Source of the DNA: Tissierellia bacterium
GTDB taxonomy: Bacteria; Bacillota; Clostridia; Tissierellales; Tepidimicrobiaceae
Length of the DNA: 64,000 nt
NCBI GenBank assembly: GCA_012839745.1
Contig: DUMS01000086.1
Location: forward strand, 62,001-126,000
Reading direction: 5' to 3'
Part shown: positions 40,957 through 50,265 of the stretch, one piece after another
How positions within the stretch are numbered: position 1 is the stretch's first letter
How the letters are laid out: each line of letters begins with the position of its first letter
Notes under the pieces: generated by a model
Database searches by the model: none
The model's input: the letters and a program-made list of their open reading frames with translations, nothing else
What the model was told of the DNA's origin: nothing
Made by a program: the position numbers and the translations under genes

Positions 40957-42084
40957 TTATTCAAATCTGGATATTGCCTCATATACATCTGTATACTCAA
41001 GACCAAAGGCATCTGCAGTTGGCTTGAAGGTCAGAAGACCTTTTACAAAGTCCAGGCCATGAATCAGGTTCTTGTTTTCCTTTGCAGCTCTTAACCATCC
41101 TTTATTAGCAACTTCTAATATATATGGAATAGTTGCATTAGACAGAGCAATAGATGAGGTATTGGCAACTGCACTGGGCAAATTTGGTATGCACATATGC
41201 CTTATGCCATCAACTACATATATAGGATTATCGTGGGTAGTGTATTGAGACGTTTCAATAGCCCCTCCTGGTTCTGCATCTATATCCACTATTAGCGAAT
41301 TGGGTTTCATGTATTTTAACATGTCCCTTGAGATAATTCTCAATCCCGGGAACCATTTTACTGCATTAATTACTAAATCTGCATCAGATATTGCTTTGAT
41401 GACATTTGCCTTATTGGAATATAGCGTTTTGGCTTCAGGCAGAATATAAGTCTCCACTTCTCTCATTTTCTTAATATTGGTATCCATCAGTGTAACCTTT
41501 GCGCCAAGCCTTACAGCCAGTTTAGCTGCACTTAAACCAACATTTCCTGCCCCAAATATTACTACATTTACGTTTTCAACTCCTGGTGCACCACAGATTA
41601 GTTTCCCATTTCCTCCATTGGTGTTAAATAGATAATATACACCCATTAGTACTCCCATATTACCTGCTATTTCGCTCATTGGAATTAATAGAGGATATTC
41701 TCCATTTTCATCCCTTACATCTTCATAGGCAAAGGCTACTACTTTGCTGTCAAGCAATGCCTTGGTTTGTGGCAGGCGATTGGCTGAGTGGATGTAGGTC
41801 ATGATAATATGATTTTCCTTCAGTAATCCAAACTCCTCTGGCAATATTTCCTTTACTTTAGCTATCAATTCAGCCCTTTCGTATACTTCCTCCATGCTGG
41901 AAACTATTTCTGCACCAGCTTCCTTGTATTCTTCATCTGTAAACCCACCTTTTGCACCTGCATTCGTTTCAACTAGAACTGTATGATTGCATTCCACTAA
42001 TCTTCTTACATTTGTTGGGGTTATAGCTACTCTGTATTCTCCTTCTTTAATCTCTTTAGGTACTCCAACTATCATCATTACCAT
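40957..42084 (-). CDS. Alanine dehydrogenase/PNT family protein (Ald paralog 1)
   Basis: VGVPKEIKEGEYRVAITPTNVRRLVECNHTVLVE, VKEILPEEF, YIHSANR, IFGAGNVGLSAAKLAVRLGAKVTLMD, NLPSAVANTSSIALSNATIPY. Confidence 0.9.
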   Translation of the reverse strand: MVMMIVGVPKEIKEGEYRVAITPTNVRRLVECNHTVLVETNAGAKGGFTDEEYKEAGAEIVSSMEEVYERAELIAKVKEILPEEFGLLKENHIIMTYIHSANRLPQTKALLDSKVVAFAYEDVRDENGEYPLLIPMSEIAGNMGVLMGVYYLFNTNGGNGKLICGAPGVENVNVVIFGAGNVGLSAAKLAVRLGAKVTLMDTNIKKMREVETYILPEAKTLYSNKANVIKAISDADLVINAVKWFPGLRIISRDMLKYMKPNSLIVDIDAEPGGAIETSQYTTHDNPIYVVDGIRHMCIPNLPSAVANTSSIALSNATIPYILEVANKGWLRAAKENKNLIHGLDFVKGLLTFKPTADAFGLEYTDVYEAISRFE

Positions 42085-42274
42085 CCTTTCAATTTAATTT
42101 GAACCCCATTTAGGGCAGTTTAGCCTTGTCTATTGCAATTAATCTCCCTATTTTGGAAATGATAGTATACTTGCTAGCTTATAAATCAAATACAATTTGC
42201 TGAATACCATTATGTAGATAAAGAGTTTTAGTGCTTTTAATGGCTAATCATTAGAATCCCTGCAATCCTGTTTT

Positions 42275-42309
42275 GAAAAAAGAGTCAAGATTACCCTTGA
42301 CTCCTTTTT
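42275..42309 (-). terminator. Terminator T2 (same stem family) downstream of opine-type dehydrogenase
   Basis: aaaaaagagtcaag-attacc-cttgactcctttttg. Confidence 0.82.
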
Positions 42310-42312
42310 GTA

Positions 42313-43395
42313 TTACAATATTTCTCTAAGCTTTTCTAAATCGTACTTATCCAATCCAAGAGCTTTCAGCGTCCTGTTGCTTGTGCTTCTGTAATCCTTT
42401 TCCATTATTGCAGATACAATGTTAATTATGGAATTCATAACAGGAGTCTCTACTCCAATGTGTTTTGCCAGGTCAGTCATAAATACCAGTCCATATCCAA
42501 CATCTTCATTGAAGTATCTGTAATCCAAACTGGACTGAGCCTTTATCCCTTTAAATCCATTGGCCTCTGAAAATCCTTTGTCGTAAGTGGCTTCCTGCAT
42601 ATAACCCTGTTTAACACCTATTTCAGGATCTCTCATTATTTCTATTCCTAATTTCTTACCTATCTCCAATCTCTCTTCGTCAACAGCTTTCATAAGCCTT
42701 CCTACTGCCTTGGTTACTCCTTCCTCATAGAAGTAGAAATCTCCATTTGTTCTTTCAATTAACGCTGCATTTAACAGGGATACTGAAGGATGAATAACTG
42801 GATTGCCATTTTGTAATGTGGTCTGCAATATGTTTTTAGCAGGAACTAATGATGGATATACATCCTTTGCCAGATTGTATACTTTTTCTGTATATTTGCT
42901 TGGTACAGCTGCAATAAACAATCCGCCTTTTAACTTCAGGAAAACATTAATGCTTCCTGGTTCGGTAACCCTTACTGCATAAGGCAATGTGCTGGTTTCA
43001 GCAATAATATAATCGTCGTCTAATAAGTCTACACCAATGGCATTCTTGAAAATAATGCTTCCACCACATGAGCTTGGACATACTATAACAATTTGTCCTT
43101 TTTCAAGATAAGGTTTAATTGCCTTTCCAAAAGGCTCTGTACTATAGGCTGGCCCTACTACAAATATCAGGTCTGCTCCCTCAACAACAGTTTTCATGTC
43201 ATGTCCTGCATATTTTATACCTGCAAACCCATCCAGCATCCCGGTACTTGTTATCCCGCCTTTTTTACTTATAACCTCTATATTTGTATGAAACTCCTCA
43301 AAGTCAAACATGTACACATCATGACCATGTTGGGCCCAATCAAATGCAACAGCACATCCTCCGCTTCCTGAACCTAATACCGCAATTTTCATCAT
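42313..43395 (-). CDS. NAD/NADP octopine/nopaline (opine) dehydrogenase family protein
   Basis: KIAVLGSGSGGCAVAFDWAQHGHDVYMFD, NGNPVIHPSVSLLNAALIERTNGDFYFYEEGVTKAVGRLMKAVDEERLEIGKKLG. Confidence 0.9.
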   Translation of the reverse strand: MMKIAVLGSGSGGCAVAFDWAQHGHDVYMFDFEEFHTNIEVISKKGGITSTGMLDGFAGIKYAGHDMKTVVEGADLIFVVGPAYSTEPFGKAIKPYLEKGQIVIVCPSSCGGSIIFKNAIGVDLLDDDYIIAETSTLPYAVRVTEPGSINVFLKLKGGLFIAAVPSKYTEKVYNLAKDVYPSLVPAKNILQTTLQNGNPVIHPSVSLLNAALIERTNGDFYFYEEGVTKAVGRLMKAVDEERLEIGKKLGIEIMRDPEIGVKQGYMQEATYDKGFSEANGFKGIKAQSSLDYRYFNEDVGYGLVFMTDLAKHIGVETPVMNSIINIVSAIMEKDYRSTSNRTLKALGLDKYDLEKLREIL

Positions 43396-43419
43396 AAAAC
43401 CTCCTATAGATTTATTTAT

Positions 43420-43456
43420 AAATGAGTCAAGGAGTAACCCTTGACTCATTTTTATA
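43420..43456 (-). terminator. Hairpin T3 (same stem family) overlapping stop region of Ald paralog 2
   Basis: aaatgagtcaagg-agtaac-ccttgactcattttt; weaker U-tract on the minus transcript. Confidence 0.65.
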
Positions 43457-44570
43457 TGCCTAATGCTTCTTCTGGAGTTACATATGGCCTGTTTTGCTTT
43501 CTTCCCGTTTCCTCCAGTGTCAGTTTTCCTTCATATGTTGTTAACCCTCGCCTTAAATACTTGTTATCTATCAGTGCCTGCTTTACTCCTTTATCAGCTA
43601 TTTCCAGCAGGTATGGCAAAGTAGCATTGCATAATGTGGTAGTAGCAGTCTGTGAGAAGGCTGATGGTATGTTGTCTACGCAATAATGGGTTACTCCATC
43701 TACTACATATATCGGGTCATCATGGGATGTAGACCTGGTGGTTTCTATTGCTCCGGCATCATCACAGGCTACATCTACAATCAACGCTCCTTTCTTCATA
43801 AGTTTTAACATATCTCTGGTAACTAAATGGTCTTTTCTCCATTTAGGCCATAGTATGCAGTTTATAAGCACATCGGTTCTCTTCAGGCACATTTCTAGAT
43901 TAGCCTTGTTGGAATATAATAGTTCAACATTGGAAGGCAATGATTTTCTAGCCTTTTCAAGCTTTTCAGAACTAATATCCAGTATGGTTACCTTGTTTCC
44001 AAATGCTGCTGCCAATTCTGCTGCAGCTACTCCTGAATTTCCTGCTCCTATTATGGTTATTTCTGGAGTTCTAACTCCGTCAATTCTTGACAATAGTATT
44101 CCATTGCCTCCATGTATCCTCTGGGTAAAATTAAGTGCTGCTATAAATCCTCCTTTTCCTGCTATAACGCTCATAGGTTTCAATAGAGGAAATTCTCCAT
44201 TTTCATCTGTTACATCCTCATAGGCTATTCCAATGGCTTTGCTTTCCAACAGTGCATCTGTCTGCTCCCTATGAGCATTTGAATGAATATAGGTAAATAT
44301 TATCAGGTTTTCCCTCAGGTATTTGAATTCTTCCGGAAATAGCTCCTTTACCTTATATATAAGGTCTGACCTTTTATATAGCTCCTCTGGAGAATCTACT
44401 ATTTCCGCTCCTTGTTCCTCATACTCCCTGTCAGAAAAACCGCTTCCAACACCTGCACCCTTTTCAACCAGTACTTTGTGCCCGTGGGATACAATTTCCT
44501 TTACTCCGCTGGGAGTGCAGGCTACCCTATATTCCAATTTCTTTATTTCCTTGGGTATTCCTATTATCAT
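43452..44570 (-). CDS. Alanine dehydrogenase/PNT family protein (Ald paralog 2)
   Basis: IIGIPKEIKKLEYRVACTPSGVKEIVSHGHKVLVEKGAGVGSGFSD, VKELFPEEF, YIHSNA, IIGAGNSGVAAAELAAAFGNKVTILD. Confidence 0.92.
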   Translation of the reverse strand: MIIGIPKEIKKLEYRVACTPSGVKEIVSHGHKVLVEKGAGVGSGFSDREYEEQGAEIVDSPEELYKRSDLIYKVKELFPEEFKYLRENLIIFTYIHSNAHREQTDALLESKAIGIAYEDVTDENGEFPLLKPMSVIAGKGGFIAALNFTQRIHGGNGILLSRIDGVRTPEITIIGAGNSGVAAAELAAAFGNKVTILDISSEKLEKARKSLPSNVELLYSNKANLEMCLKRTDVLINCILWPKWRKDHLVTRDMLKLMKKGALIVDVACDDAGAIETTRSTSHDDPIYVVDGVTHYCVDNIPSAFSQTATTTLCNATLPYLLEIADKGVKQALIDNKYLRRGLTTYEGKLTLEETGRKQNRPYVTPEEALGI

Positions 44571-44589
44571 TTTAACGCCTCCAAGTTAA

Positions 44590-46002
44590 TTAGAATAATA
44601 TCATTCCTACAATGATGTATAATATTGATGAAATTCCAGCTACAGTAAGTGTATAAGGTATTTGGGTTTTAACGTGGTCTATATGGTCTGAACCTGCTGC
44701 CAGTGATGATAGTATTGTTGTATCTGATAATGGTGAACAGTGGTCTCCAAAGCATCCTCCACCTAGTATGGCAGCTATTGCAGCATATTGCAGGCTGGTT
44801 ATTTCTCCACCTGTTAATTCAAAAGCTAAAGGTATTACTATTGGAGTAATTATTGCATAAGTACCCCAGCTTGAACCAGTAAAGAAGGATATAAATGCAC
44901 CTACTAAGAAAGTAAATAATATCAGCAATGTTGGAGTAATCCAGGATTGTGTAACTGAAATTACATAATCTGCAGTACCTAAAGTTTTGCTTATGCTATT
45001 TATACAGTAAGCTAATGCAAGAATTAATATTGCAGACATAACACTCTTAATACCTTCTACAGCTGTTTCAATTAATTCCTGAAGAGTTGCCATTCTTTGA
45101 ACTAGCATAGCTACAAATTGGAAAGCTACTGCTGCAACAAATCCTTCAAGAGTTTTAGCACTTCCCATGACAATATAGGTTCCCAATGTAATACTTATTA
45201 TTATCAAGGCTGGAGCCAGGAAGTTTATGAACAGATTTGATTTTATTCCTTCCTTTGGCTTTATCTGTGAAAGCTCTTTTCCTAACATTGGCTTAGCACC
45301 ATCGGCAATTACCTTTCCAGTTTCAGCTGCTCTCTTTTCTGCCTTTTTCATAGGACCAAAGTCTGGAACTATTCCTAATGCTATTAATCCAACCATAGCA
45401 ACTGCCAGTATTCCATAGAAGTTAAATGGAACTGATCTTACTACTGCTTTAGTAGCGACATCCTTATCTACAAATGCGCCTATTCCAACCAGCAATCCTG
45501 CCATATATACTCCCCAGGATGAAAATGGGATTATAGTACATACAGGAGCTGAAGTAGAGTCGCAGATATATGCCAATTTTTCCCTTGATACTCTGGCTTT
45601 ATCTGTAATATTTCTCATAACTGTTCCTACATATAATGGGCTGAAGTAATCGCTGAAGAATATGAATATACCTAATAGCCAGCCTAAAATCTGTGCCCCT
45701 CTTTGCTTCAAGGTTTTCTTCCCCACAAATTCTGTAAAGGCATTGATGGCTCCTGATTTTTGGAAATACGCTACCATTATTCCTACAAATACCTCAATCA
45801 TAAGCACCCAGATAAAGTCTGCATTCCCTAAGGCATCCTGCGCTAATCCTGTAAAGCCAAACAAAATGTTCTGACCAGAAATAACTATTCCTACAAGTGT
45901 TCCTAATAATATTGAAAATATTGCATCTCTAGTAATGAATGCCAATACCAATGCAATAAGTGCTGGTAATAATGATAAAATGCCATAGTTCGCTGGATCC
46001 AT
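44590..46002 (-). CDS. NhaC-family Na+/H+ (or Na+/organic acid) antiporter
   Basis: About 12 TM; GTLVGIVISGQN, FFTGSSWGTYAIITPIVIPLAFELTGG, GGGCFGDHCSPLSDTTILSS. Confidence 0.92.
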   Translation of the reverse strand: MDPANYGILSLLPALIALVLAFITRDAIFSILLGTLVGIVISGQNILFGFTGLAQDALGNADFIWVLMIEVFVGIMVAYFQKSGAINAFTEFVGKKTLKQRGAQILGWLLGIFIFFSDYFSPLYVGTVMRNITDKARVSREKLAYICDSTSAPVCTIIPFSSWGVYMAGLLVGIGAFVDKDVATKAVVRSVPFNFYGILAVAMVGLIALGIVPDFGPMKKAEKRAAETGKVIADGAKPMLGKELSQIKPKEGIKSNLFINFLAPALIIISITLGTYIVMGSAKTLEGFVAAVAFQFVAMLVQRMATLQELIETAVEGIKSVMSAILILALAYCINSISKTLGTADYVISVTQSWITPTLLILFTFLVGAFISFFTGSSWGTYAIITPIVIPLAFELTGGEITSLQYAAIAAILGGGCFGDHCSPLSDTTILSSLAAGSDHIDHVKTQIPYTLTVAGISSILYIIVGMILF

Positions 46003-46022
46003 TATAAAACCTCCTTATATAT

Positions 46023-47297
46023 TTAATATTCTTTTACTAAAGACATTAAAGCTTCTCTTACTATTCTTTCCCTGATTTCTCTTTCCTTTTCTTCTGATTC
46101 ATTAGGATTTCCTACAGGATAAGGAATGGCAACAGCTGGTACTATCCTTATGGCTCCTACAGTCTTTGAAATAGGAGTTACTGTACATATGTGAGCAGCA
46201 GGAATCCCTATTCTTTCAATTTGCTTTACTATCGTTGCACCGCAACGTGTACAAGTACCTCAGGTGCTGGTCATAATAGCTCCATCCACTCCGGCTTCTT
46301 TTAATTCTTCTGCTATTTCCATTCCCATTCTTGTTGCATCTGCAACAGAAGTGGAATTCCCTGTTGTTACAAAGTAGAACTCATAAAGGCTTCCTATTTC
46401 TCCCTTTTTCTCCAGCTCCTTAAATAAATCCAGTGGCAGGATCCTGTTGGGATTTTCATTGGCATAAACCGGGTCATAACCTGCATGTACTGATTCATAG
46501 CTTCCTTCAGCAAATCTGTCTATATCCTTTATTGGATATTTTTTATAGAACTTTGCTGTAGCTGCAGGCAAATGGTCTGGATTTCCATAGGGTACCAATC
46601 CGCCGGAGGTAAGCAAGGCAATTTTGGCTTTTCTTAAATCCTTAATAGGCTTAGCTGCTTCTACCTTGTCATATACTGGTATGGGTATTTCTGTCCTGTA
46701 TTCCTCACCTTTTAGCTTCTTAACCAGCATGTCCAATGCTCTCTCTGCGCCTGTTTTTTCATGAAATACGTTTACCCTTATCCCTTTTGGAATATATCCT
46801 TCCTCCTCTGGTAAGCCTATCTCCTCCTTTCTTAGTATTTTATTTGCTAATGCTGCCATCCTGGGAACCGCTTTCCTCATGGATGCAGCAGAATTGCCTG
46901 TTTCCACAATATAAGTATTGCTTTTGTATATTTCTACAGCAGGGTTTTCAATGTACATTCCTGTAATTGTATCAATTCCATATTTATCATTAACAAAACT
47001 GCATACATCTCCACAGGCTATTCCAAACCTTCCAGCATTAAATGCCGGTCCGGCTATGACTAAATCAGGTCTTAATCTTTCCACTTCCCTGGATATAAAC
47101 TCTCTGCACTCCTCTATATTTTCTGCATAGTAGTTGTCTCCACATATTATGGTAGCTACAATTTCCCCCTCAACCTTATCCTTAAACAGATTGGCTGTAC
47201 CTACTGCTCCATCTTCTATTCTGGGGGGTATATAGGCTTTATCCTCTCCACCAATTTGTCCGAAAAACTGATTTGTATAGAATATAATCCTCTTCAT
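46023..47297 (-). CDS. Glycine/sarcosine/betaine reductase component B, selenocysteine-containing subunit (GrdB/GrdF/GrdH-like)
   Basis: ORF 46260..47303 continues in frame through UGA (46260-46262): ...GAIMTST-U-GTCTRCGATIVKQIERIGIPAAHICTVTPISKTVGAIRIVPAVAIPYPVGNPNESEEKEREIRERIVREALMSLVKEY*. UGA is followed by a SECIS-like hairpin CGTTGC-GGT-GCAACG. Confidence 0.95.
46233..46262 (-). promoter_or_regulatory. Selenocysteine UGA plus bacterial SECIS-like hairpin
   Basis: UGA GGUACUUGUACA CGUUGC-GGU-GCAACG: perfect 6-bp stem, GU-containing apical loop about 20 nt after the UGA. Confidence 0.85.
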
Positions 47298-47307
47298 ATC
47301 CACCCTC

Positions 47308-48588
47308 CTATTTAGTAACGGCCCCTAATTTGCTAAATCCCTGCAAATTATGGCTTCCCATTATTCCGTGAATTTCTACAATTAAGCTGCCATCTTCCTG
47401 CCTTGATCCTTCAAATCCTCCGGTTATATGCTCTAGGGCATCCAAATCTCCTAACACCTTATCCATTTTTGGTATATGAAGATTTGCATTGCTATTTCCA
47501 GTTGAAACAATTGCATCTGCCTCTACAGTTCCATCTGGCAGAGGTTCTGATTTTCCATCTACACCAGCATCCTCGTTGCTGATTAATACAGTTTTTATTC
47601 CTTTATTTTCCAATCTCTTACAGATCATCATTAAATCAGTCGTTGGGTTTCCAAATCCTTCCTGAGACTGGATTACTCCATCAGCACCAAGCATTTCTAC
47701 TATTCTGGATGTAATAATTGAATTTCTATATTTGTCGTTTAAAACTGTAGTCATTGGGCTTAATACTACACCTATGAAATTAATCTCCTTTCCATGCCTT
47801 TTAAAGCATTCACGTATGACTGCATTGTTCTGGTGATGATATGTTGTAGTTTTAGAACCTGCAGATACGCAGTTTCCGCTTACTAAAGCTCCATCCATTA
47901 TTTCCAAAGGATTTACAAGCGTTGGAATCATTTCCTTTGCATCTCTTCCATAGAAATAGGTATCATGCAACAGCCCTTGTGCTATACATTGATATACATA
48001 GGCTACCTTGGGCAAATCCGGATACTCGGCCAATTTTACTGAAAGGTCATTCCACACAAAAGTTTCAGATTCATCAAATTCCGATTCAAGGCACTGCTTG
48101 GCAATGTAATGGGCTGCTTTTATGCCTGCAACTCTCACAGCCTCTTCATGTTCATGGGGTGATACGTTTTCCTTCTTCTTAATGCTCAATACCAGGTTAT
48201 TTAACTTAGAAAAAGGAGTATATTCAGCCAATGGGCCGCTCATGTCTATTATTCCTTCCTGGAACCCTACAATAGGTCCTGTAGTAACTACTGCACAGCC
48301 TTTTAGAGCATAGGTTATGCCTCTTCCTACCTCATCAAGCACTCCATCAATGCCTGGAAAGGCTTCCCCTTTTAATTTAGCTCTTGGCTCTATAACATCC
48401 TTTACAGGTATTATCCTTATGGAATCTCCTGGCTTCGCTATATCTATTGATACTTCCGACAGCCTTTCGTCTTCCAATATCAGCTTGGATATCTCTTCTC
48501 TGTTTATATACAAAACACCGCTATCAACATGAGTTTTTTCATCAAATACAATGTCTTTGATGTATATTTTCCTCAACTCCAGCTCCAT
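47308..48588 (-). CDS. Glycine/sarcosine/betaine reductase component B proprotein (GrdE/GrdG/GrdI-like)
   Basis: ELELRKIYIKDIVFDEKTHVDSGVLYINREEI, DGALVSGNCVSAGSKTTTYHHQNN (pyruvoyl/cleavage Cys region), VIQSQEGFGNPTTDLM. Confidence 0.94.
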   Translation of the reverse strand: MELELRKIYIKDIVFDEKTHVDSGVLYINREEISKLILEDERLSEVSIDIAKPGDSIRIIPVKDVIEPRAKLKGEAFPGIDGVLDEVGRGITYALKGCAVVTTGPIVGFQEGIIDMSGPLAEYTPFSKLNNLVLSIKKKENVSPHEHEEAVRVAGIKAAHYIAKQCLESEFDESETFVWNDLSVKLAEYPDLPKVAYVYQCIAQGLLHDTYFYGRDAKEMIPTLVNPLEIMDGALVSGNCVSAGSKTTTYHHQNNAVIRECFKRHGKEINFIGVVLSPMTTVLNDKYRNSIITSRIVEMLGADGVIQSQEGFGNPTTDLMMICKRLENKGIKTVLISNEDAGVDGKSEPLPDGTVEADAIVSTGNSNANLHIPKMDKVLGDLDALEHITGGFEGSRQEDGSLIVEIHGIMGSHNLQGFSKLGAVTK

Positions 48589-48639
48589 ATCCATCCTCCT
48601 TTGATTTGCTTTCATATTATTTGTTTAATTCTATATATC

Positions 48640-48655
48640 TGCAAAATATATGCCA
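48640..48655 (-). promoter_or_regulatory. Sigma-54 promoter of the grd-like/ald/opine-dehydrogenase operon
   Basis: Minus strand TGGCATATATTTTGCA, GG..GC spacing 12, upstream of the GrdE-like start and adjacent to a sigma-54 activator. Confidence 0.85.
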
Positions 48656-48700
48656 GCTTTTTAACAAGAAAATTACACGTTTTATTAAGATAAAAAAAAT

Positions 48701-48724
48701 AAAGTGACAGATATTTGTCACTTT
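48701..48724 (-). terminator. Terminator of sigma-54 activator gene
   Basis: aaagtgacagatatttgtcacttt, followed in minus sense by attttttttatc. Confidence 0.8.
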
Positions 48725-48735
48725 GTCAAAAATTT

Positions 48736-50148
48736 TTACACAGTCTGTCCAGTTTTTATGTTGTATTTGCTTATTTTATAATGCAGCCTTTGCCTGGTAA
48801 TCTTTAGCATATCTGCAGCCCTGGATATGTTACCCCCTGACTTTTCCAGTGCCCTCACTATCATTTCCCTTTCAGTTTTTTCTACTACCTCATCTAAAGA
48901 TAGTTCCACATTTGAAACATTTACTATTTCATCAAGGCTTTCAACTCTTTCCTCCTGATTTATCTTCTCACTTAAATATACAGGCAAATGAATAAGCTTA
49001 ATCTCACCGCTTTCAACAAAGTTCATGGAAGACTCTATTACATGGCGCAATTCTCTCACATTACCAGGCCAGTTATATTTAAAGAACAGTTCTTCAACTT
49101 CCTTTGATACTCCTTTTATGTTTTTGTTCAATTTTTGATTGAATTCATCAATAAAGTACTCAACATATACCGGTATGTCTTCTTTTCTCTTCCTTAAGGG
49201 TAAAAGCTTAATGTTTACAACGCTTAATCTATAGAAAAGGTCCTCTCTTATCTGCCCCTGTTCAATAGCTTTGGATGGTTCAATATTCATGGCAGTTATA
49301 ATCCTCACATCAACTTTCCTGTCTCTATTGTCTCCCACTCTCCTTACTAGGCCATCCTGCAATACCCTTAACAGCTTTGCCTGAAGGCTTAAAGGCATGG
49401 AATTTATCTCATCTAATAAAAGTGTCCCTCCGTTAGCTTCTTCAAATAGCCCTGGTTTGTCTACAGCTCCTGTAAATGCTCCCTTCACTGAACCAAACAG
49501 CATGGATTCAAATAGATTTTCCGGTAAAGCTGCACAGTTTTGAGCAACAAATGGTTTGCCCCTTCTACTGCTATAATTATGAATGGATTGAGCAAACAAC
49601 TCCTTTCCTGTACCGGTTTCACCATAAATTAGCACAGAAGAAGGATTATCTGCTATTATTTTTGCTCTTCTTATATTATGTAGCATCTCCTGGTTAACTG
49701 TTACTATATCATCAAAGGTATATATGGCTTTATGAGAAGTTTCCCTATTATTGATTATGGGCTTTAAATTAATCTTATACTTTGCCTTCTCTTCGATTTT
49801 GGTAATATCCTTGGATAATTCAATGGCTCCTAAAACTTTTCCACTTCGTATTATAGGTATGGTTAAATTCTGTGTATTTATCAGCCTTCCCTTATAATCC
49901 ACAATGGCCTGTTCATTTAAATATATAGGTTTCTTATACTTTATGCTATTAATTATGGTACTCTCGTCAGGATTAATGTTAGGATATACTTCGAGGAAGT
50001 TTTTATTTATTATGCTTTCATATTCCCCTTCATGGCTATCCTTGTCAAATCTGGGATTAAACCTTACAGAATAAAGTATTTTGCCATGACTGTCAACTAT
50101 CAGAATTGCATCCACGTAATCCATAATATGTAAATAATTATCGTCCAT
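48736..50148 (-). CDS. Sigma-54-dependent transcriptional activator (PAS, AAA+, Fis HTH)
   Basis: GETGTGKELFAQSIHNYSSRRGKPFVAQNCAALPENLFESMLFGSVKGAFTGA; YNWPGNVRELRHVIE; Fis-like GNISRAADMLKITRQRLHYKISKY. Confidence 0.96.
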   Translation of the reverse strand: MDDNYLHIMDYVDAILIVDSHGKILYSVRFNPRFDKDSHEGEYESIINKNFLEVYPNINPDESTIINSIKYKKPIYLNEQAIVDYKGRLINTQNLTIPIIRSGKVLGAIELSKDITKIEEKAKYKINLKPIINNRETSHKAIYTFDDIVTVNQEMLHNIRRAKIIADNPSSVLIYGETGTGKELFAQSIHNYSSRRGKPFVAQNCAALPENLFESMLFGSVKGAFTGAVDKPGLFEEANGGTLLLDEINSMPLSLQAKLLRVLQDGLVRRVGDNRDRKVDVRIITAMNIEPSKAIEQGQIREDLFYRLSVVNIKLLPLRKRKEDIPVYVEYFIDEFNQKLNKNIKGVSKEVEELFFKYNWPGNVRELRHVIESSMNFVESGEIKLIHLPVYLSEKINQEERVESLDEIVNVSNVELSLDEVVEKTEREMIVRALEKSGGNISRAADMLKITRQRLHYKISKYNIKTGQTV

Positions 50149-50223
50149 TTATCTTCCCCCTCTGTATGAAAACACACCTTCTTATATATATTCTAGCATA
50201 ATAAAAGTTAATAAACAAAAATA

Positions 50224-50256
50224 AAAAGCCCTCATCTAAAGATGAGGACTTTTTGC
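50224..50256 (-). terminator. Terminator downstream of first 5'-nucleotidase
   Basis: aaaaagccctcatc-taaa-gatgaggacttttt. Confidence 0.82.
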
Positions 50257-50265
50257 TATAAAGTA

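Noticed and set aside
46260-46262. UGA at the end of ORF 46260..47303 as a true stop or nonsense mutation in a GrdB homolog
   Set aside because: Continuation is in frame, encodes the expected UGTCTRCGATIVK.. Sec context for 78 more residues and has a SECIS-like hairpin, so this is recoding, not a pseudogene.
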